A DNA stretch of 64,000 nucleotides from assembly GCA_013115135.1 (NCBI GenBank), contig JABANP010000101.1:1-64000 (forward strand). The letters run 5' to 3'. Positions 60,919 to 64,000 of this stretch are shown here, piece by piece. The notes under the pieces were generated by a model. The model searched no databases and was not told where the DNA came from. It was given only the letters and a program-made list of their open reading frames with translations. The stretch is from Perkinsus olseni (lineage: Eukaryota; Perkinsozoa; Perkinsida; Perkinsidae). The translations under genes were made by a program, and so were the position numbers. The stretch's first letter is position 1, and each line of letters opens with the position of its first letter.

Positions 60919-62859
60919 ATGGCACGGCATGGAAGAAGGTCGCTCTCGTCTCGCGTGTGTCGGAGGAAGAAATGGTCCCACAAGAGAAGATGCGGCAGGC
61001 GACTCTCCCGTTTCTTTAGGGGTATTGGCGCCAAGGCTGCCATTACTGGCCTAGACTACAATGATGTCCCTGCGCATGTTCTCTATGAAGACAAGCTATG
61101 CATCATCCAAGCAAATGTTTGTGGTATACGGCAACGACTACCTCTCCTCCAGGGTCGCGCTCGGTCTGCTGATGCATCGGTGATTGTGGCCTGCGAGACG
61201 AAGATTGATGGGACTGTTGAGGCTGGCTCCCTCGCAATAAAAGGTTACACATTGATTAGTCGTAAGGACCGCTCCGCGCATGGAGGTGGAATACTGGTTT
61301 GGGCCAAAACTTCCCTAAACGCCACTGAGATTGACACCGCTGATGTTGCTGAGGCTTCGTGGATCTTGGTTGCAACAGTCATAGGCAATGTATGTATCTG
61401 CTGCTGTTACCGGCCACCGGGATCTACTGCTGTCGACGCTTACCTTCCGCGATCCCTTGGTAAAGTTACGATCTTTGACCCGATCGTTACTTTATTGGTT
61501 GGTGATTTCAACAGGCATGACCTTGATAGCCTGTACACGAGCACGAGGAGCCTTGGTTTAAAACAGCTTATACGGGAGCCTACCCACGTACGTGGGGGAA
61601 CTCTGGATATGGTCTTCACTAACTCCGACGGCGGATGTGTCATGACGTCGGTAGACCCTATTGAAGCGCGCATCTCCGACCATGTCTGCATCACCACGAC
61701 CATTCCTCTACTACTGTCTACGAACTCTAGCAAGGCTACTCGTCGTGGTTGGGACTTCCGACACGCCGACTGGAAAGGTTTCCGCGCTTATGTTCACCGG
61801 AAACTACGTAGGCGTCTTCTCTCTGGAGGATGTCCTGACCGCGCTGTCTCGCATCTTGAATCTGTCCTGCACTCTGGTATGGAGATATTCATTAAGGCTG
61901 TGGACATTCCGACTGGCTGTAACTCAGTTCCTTGGTGGGACAACGCCTGTACCGATGCGGTTGCTTCTTTGGTTAGAGATCCCACAGCTGATTCTCGTAG
62001 AGTCGCTCTTGGTTTGATTGAGGCTAAACGGCATGAGTACTGCGATATGGTACGCGAGAAGCTGACTGAGGGTCGTCTCTCCTGTAAGCAATTCCACCGC
62101 TTGGCCAAGGAGTTATCACTAAGTACCAAAGCTAAGTCGTGCTCTATCCCACCTCTAGAGCTGGCCGACGGCGTTCTCACAACGGATGATTCTGCCAAAG
62201 CCGAAGCGCTTGCCCAGCACTTCCAATCGAAAATGGTACTGCCCGATTCCGACGGTCCCTTCGATGCCGGCCCCAGAGTACCTGACAGTGCTTCTACTAC
62301 CAGCCTCTTGGTCGACCCATGCGACGTTATGAGTATCCTCAAGCGGCTCAATGTCTCTAAAGCTGCGGGTCCCTCTCGCATCGGTCCACGAGTGTTTCGC
62401 GAGCTAGCCAGCATCCTGGCGCCTCCTTTGGCTTCACTATACAATAACATCTTCAGGAGATGTCAGTGGCCTCGTTCTTGGAAAATCTCAAACATATGCC
62501 CCATCTACAAACGTAAGTCTAGGCGTGATGTCCGTAACTATCGGCCCATAGCCCTTCTTGAGATTCCTTCTAGGATTTTTGAGAGGATCGTCTCACAAAA
62601 GTTGGTCACTCATGCCTTGAAGAACAACGTCATCGCTCCTGACCAAGCTGCGTTCCTACCAGGTCGGGGTACTGGTGATGTTATGTGGGAATTTGTCAGT
62701 GACGCTATTTCTGCTATGAATAGTCGTCAAACCTGGCATGTTCTTCAAACTGATATCGCCGGTGCCTTCGACCGTGTGGACCGAGCACTACTACTTCGAC
62801 GACTTGAGAATGCGGGTATCCGCGGCAGACTCTGTAATCTCCTTCAGAATTCTATCTGA
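60919..62859 (+). CDS. LINE ORF: AP-type endonuclease and N-terminal half of RT
   Basis: A 646-residue frame. Residues about 50-275 form an apurinic-type endonuclease: IIQANVCGIRQRLPLLQGR, VACETKIDG, ICCCYRPPGS, LLVGDFNRHDLD and ARISDHVCITT, the usual N, E, Y, D-x-N and S-D-H signature residues. The RT follows: LKRLNVSKAAGPSRIGPRVF, NYRPIALLEIPSRIFERIVS, DQAAFLPGRGTGD and LQTDIAGAFDRVDRALLLRR (palm Asp). It nicks the target and primes cDNA from it. The N-terminus is Arg-rich. The frame stops at 62859 because of one extra base at 62845; the protein continues in the next frame. Confidence 0.88.
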   Translation: MARHGRRSLSSRVCRRKKWSHKRRCGRRLSRFFRGIGAKAAITGLDYNDVPAHVLYEDKLCIIQANVCGIRQRLPLLQGRARSADASVIVACETKIDGTVEAGSLAIKGYTLISRKDRSAHGGGILVWAKTSLNATEIDTADVAEASWILVATVIGNVCICCCYRPPGSTAVDAYLPRSLGKVTIFDPIVTLLVGDFNRHDLDSLYTSTRSLGLKQLIREPTHVRGGTLDMVFTNSDGGCVMTSVDPIEARISDHVCITTTIPLLLSTNSSKATRRGWDFRHADWKGFRAYVHRKLRRRLLSGGCPDRAVSHLESVLHSGMEIFIKAVDIPTGCNSVPWWDNACTDAVASLVRDPTADSRRVALGLIEAKRHEYCDMVREKLTEGRLSCKQFHRLAKELSLSTKAKSCSIPPLELADGVLTTDDSAKAEALAQHFQSKMVLPDSDGPFDAGPRVPDSASTTSLLVDPCDVMSILKRLNVSKAAGPSRIGPRVFRELASILAPPLASLYNNIFRRCQWPRSWKISNICPIYKRKSRRDVRNYRPIALLEIPSRIFERIVSQKLVTHALKNNVIAPDQAAFLPGRGTGDVMWEFVSDAISAMNSRQTWHVLQTDIAGAFDRVDRALLLRRLENAGIRGRLCNLLQNSI

Positions 62860-63778
62860 TAGAAGGTTTAAGGTGGTCTGTGCTGGTACCTGCTCTACAC
62901 TCTACCACGAGTCGGCTGGTGTTTGTCAAGGCTCCTGCCTTGGTCCTATCCTTTGGCTCTACTACTTCTCGCCCATCCACTCTGCAGCTACCAGAGCTGC
63001 GGGCCCAGGTCTCACTACCTATACCTTCGCTGACGACCATACCCAAGGCTCTCGAGTGCGCGCACAACTCGACCAAGGCGAAGTGGGCGCTCTTGATTTC
63101 ACCGGCGGTGCGAGGATTACTATGGAGTCCTCCAAGAAGGTATTAAGTTCCTTCGCTAACCGATGTCGCACTCCGGCCAACGTCTGCCCCGTTCTCCTTG
63201 GACTTAGAGTCGACAGTGCTCTGACAATGTCTTCGCACTTCGATCATGCTCTTAAGCAAGTCTCCATCAGAACGCCTACTCCTCAACTACTTCGCCTACG
63301 ATCGCTTCTTGACACTTCGCAACTTGCTAGATGCTACAAGCAGTACTGCTGGCCCTTCCTAGAGTATGGTATGCCTGGCTTCATTCATGCAAGCGAGGCC
63401 CAACTTCGCAGGCTTGACTCTTGCCAGGACCGCTTTGTTGAACTTACCGGTTGCTCGCTACCGTCTCTGGGTTGGCGCAGCCACGTTGGCATGATGTGTT
63501 GGCTTTACAAGATAGTAGTGTTGAAGCGCGGTTCACCTTCTCTACAAGCGCGGTTTGTCGTCACGACTAGCCGAGGCGGTTACAATACACGCTTGAAGTC
63601 TCGGTTGCACCCATACCAGCTGGCCGTGGCGAAAAGACAGAACGATTTGGCAATCTATCGGCGCTGGTGCCGTGTTCTTGATTCTTGGAATTCGCTGCCT
63701 CCATATGTCTTCCCCGAAGAACACAACAGACTCGAGTCTTTCAAACATGCTGTATCATTGCTTGACCTTTTTTTGTAA
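62846..63778 (+). CDS. LINE ORF, C-terminal half of RT (after a +1 frame break)
   Basis: Continues the RT from ILSDRRFKVVCAGTCSTLYH, with the product block SAGVCQGSCLGPILWLYYF, the catalytic FADDHTQ (F-A-D-D in place of Y-x-D-D) and the thumb/connection region QLLRLRSLLDTSQLARCYKQ and WPFLEYGMPGF. The last 120 residues are typical of the region after RT in Jockey-like elements. The stop at 63776-63778 runs into the A-tail. Reading from 60919 into this frame needs a +1 shift at CTT-C-AGA. Confidence 0.85.
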   Translation, partial: RILSDRRFKVVCAGTCSTLYHESAGVCQGSCLGPILWLYYFSPIHSAATRAAGPGLTTYTFADDHTQGSRVRAQLDQGEVGALDFTGGARITMESSKKVLSSFANRCRTPANVCPVLLGLRVDSALTMSSHFDHALKQVSIRTPTPQLLRLRSLLDTSQLARCYKQYCWPFLEYGMPGFIHASEAQLRRLDSCQDRFVELTGCSLPSLGWRSHVGMMCWLYKIVVLKRGSPSLQARFVVTTSRGGYNTRLKSRLHPYQLAVAKRQNDLAIYRRWCRVLDSWNSLPPYVFPEEHNRLESFKHAVSLLDLFL

Positions 63779-63799
63779 AAAAAAAAGTTCCCCTTCTTG

Positions 63800-63990
63800 C
63801 CTTCGAGTGGCCCTCCCGAGCGGGCCACCTCCAGTATGCTGTCATCGGGCTTCGTCCATGCGAGGCTATCATTGGGTTCCCATAGTCCACCCTGCATAGC
63901 ATCTACTTCGGACCTCACGACCAATTTCAGAGTACCCAGCTCGAAGGATACAACTCTCCTGAGGGCGCCGTCGGCCTCATCTGTTGTCAT
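63800..63990 (-). CDS. Possible first exon of a minus-strand gene next to the LINE
   Basis: A start at 63990 gives MTTDEADGALRRVVSFELGT then LKLVVRSEVDAMQGGLWEPN, a protein-like stretch that ends where LINE antisense sequence begins (about 63786). It may be the 5' end of a host gene disrupted by the LINE, or chance. Confidence 0.25.
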
Positions 63991-64000
63991 GGCCCTCTCA

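Larger units (their letters stand above)
60718..63786 (+). mobile_element. Non-LTR (LINE) retrotransposon with APE endonuclease and RT
   Basis: Tandem 22-bp repeats mark the 5' end, an endonuclease-RT ORF fills the body and a run of ten A (63777-63786) closes the 3' end at the stop codon. The size (3.07 kb) suggests an element with one main ORF. No target-site duplication was identified. A hairpin, GTGGCCCTCCCGAGCGGGCCAC, lies about 25 bp beyond the A-run. Confidence 0.85.

Noticed and set aside
61794..62450. 218-residue minus-strand ORF
   Set aside because: It is a shadow of the LINE endonuclease-RT frame on the other strand.

Overview
The window looks like nuclear DNA of a protist. Conserved eukaryotic housekeeping genes (proteasome subunits PSMB4 and RPT6, a Rab18-like GTPase, a PIAS/SIZ SUMO ligase, a PCID2-like TREX-2 protein, riboflavin kinase, DnaJ) are cut into many small exons by GT-AG introns, mostly 43-60 nt. 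There is also a tRNA-Pro gene, low-copy lineage-specific families and several classes of transposon. The style would fit an alveolate such as a perkinsid, but that is inference; no organism-specific marker (for example a spliced-leader gene) was found.

Layout. Positions 1-6798: a minus-strand tyrosine-recombinase retrotransposon (Ngaro/PAT-like) with open gag-like, RT/RNase H and recombinase frames and split direct repeats, running off the left edge. Its leading repeat is interrupted by a 411-bp hAT-like MITE. 6.8-13.3 kb: a glycosyltransferase gene (DxD family) inside a pair of 58-bp direct repeats, a lineage-specific 484-aa protein, a strong hairpin and a minisatellite. 14-33 kb: mainly minus-strand genes (GT15 mannosyltransferase-like, riboflavin kinase, proteasome beta-4, an HTATIP2-like oxidoreductase, a decayed paralogue of the 484-aa protein) among weakly supported coding stretches. 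33.9-51.9 kb: seven consecutive plus-strand genes (PIAS, Rab18, RPT6, PCID2-like, transmembrane RING-H2, mitochondrial DnaJ, one unknown) only 179-628 bp apart. 53.3-60.7 kb: a tandem family of dolichol/phytol/diacylglycerol-kinase-like membrane proteins: one diverged copy, two nearly complete copies and a fourth remnant split by a 978-bp hAT-like insertion. 60.7-63.8 kb: a non-LTR retrotransposon with endonuclease, RT and an A-tail.

Two window-wide signals are not explained by the gene list. The 10-mer CTTCGCTCCG (usually within GCTTCGCTCCGC) occurs nine times, mostly inside introns of unrelated genes. Conserved reading frames are broken eight times, each time by exactly one extra base (+1), never by a loss.

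Stretches over 300 bp where I see no supportable gene: 13.1-14.0, 15.45-15.84, 16.55-18.8, 21.1-22.4, 23.3-23.7, 29.2-30.9, 33.2-33.8, 51.9-53.3 and 57.6-58.3 kb. They contain only short open frames, AT-rich DNA and the small repeats listed.
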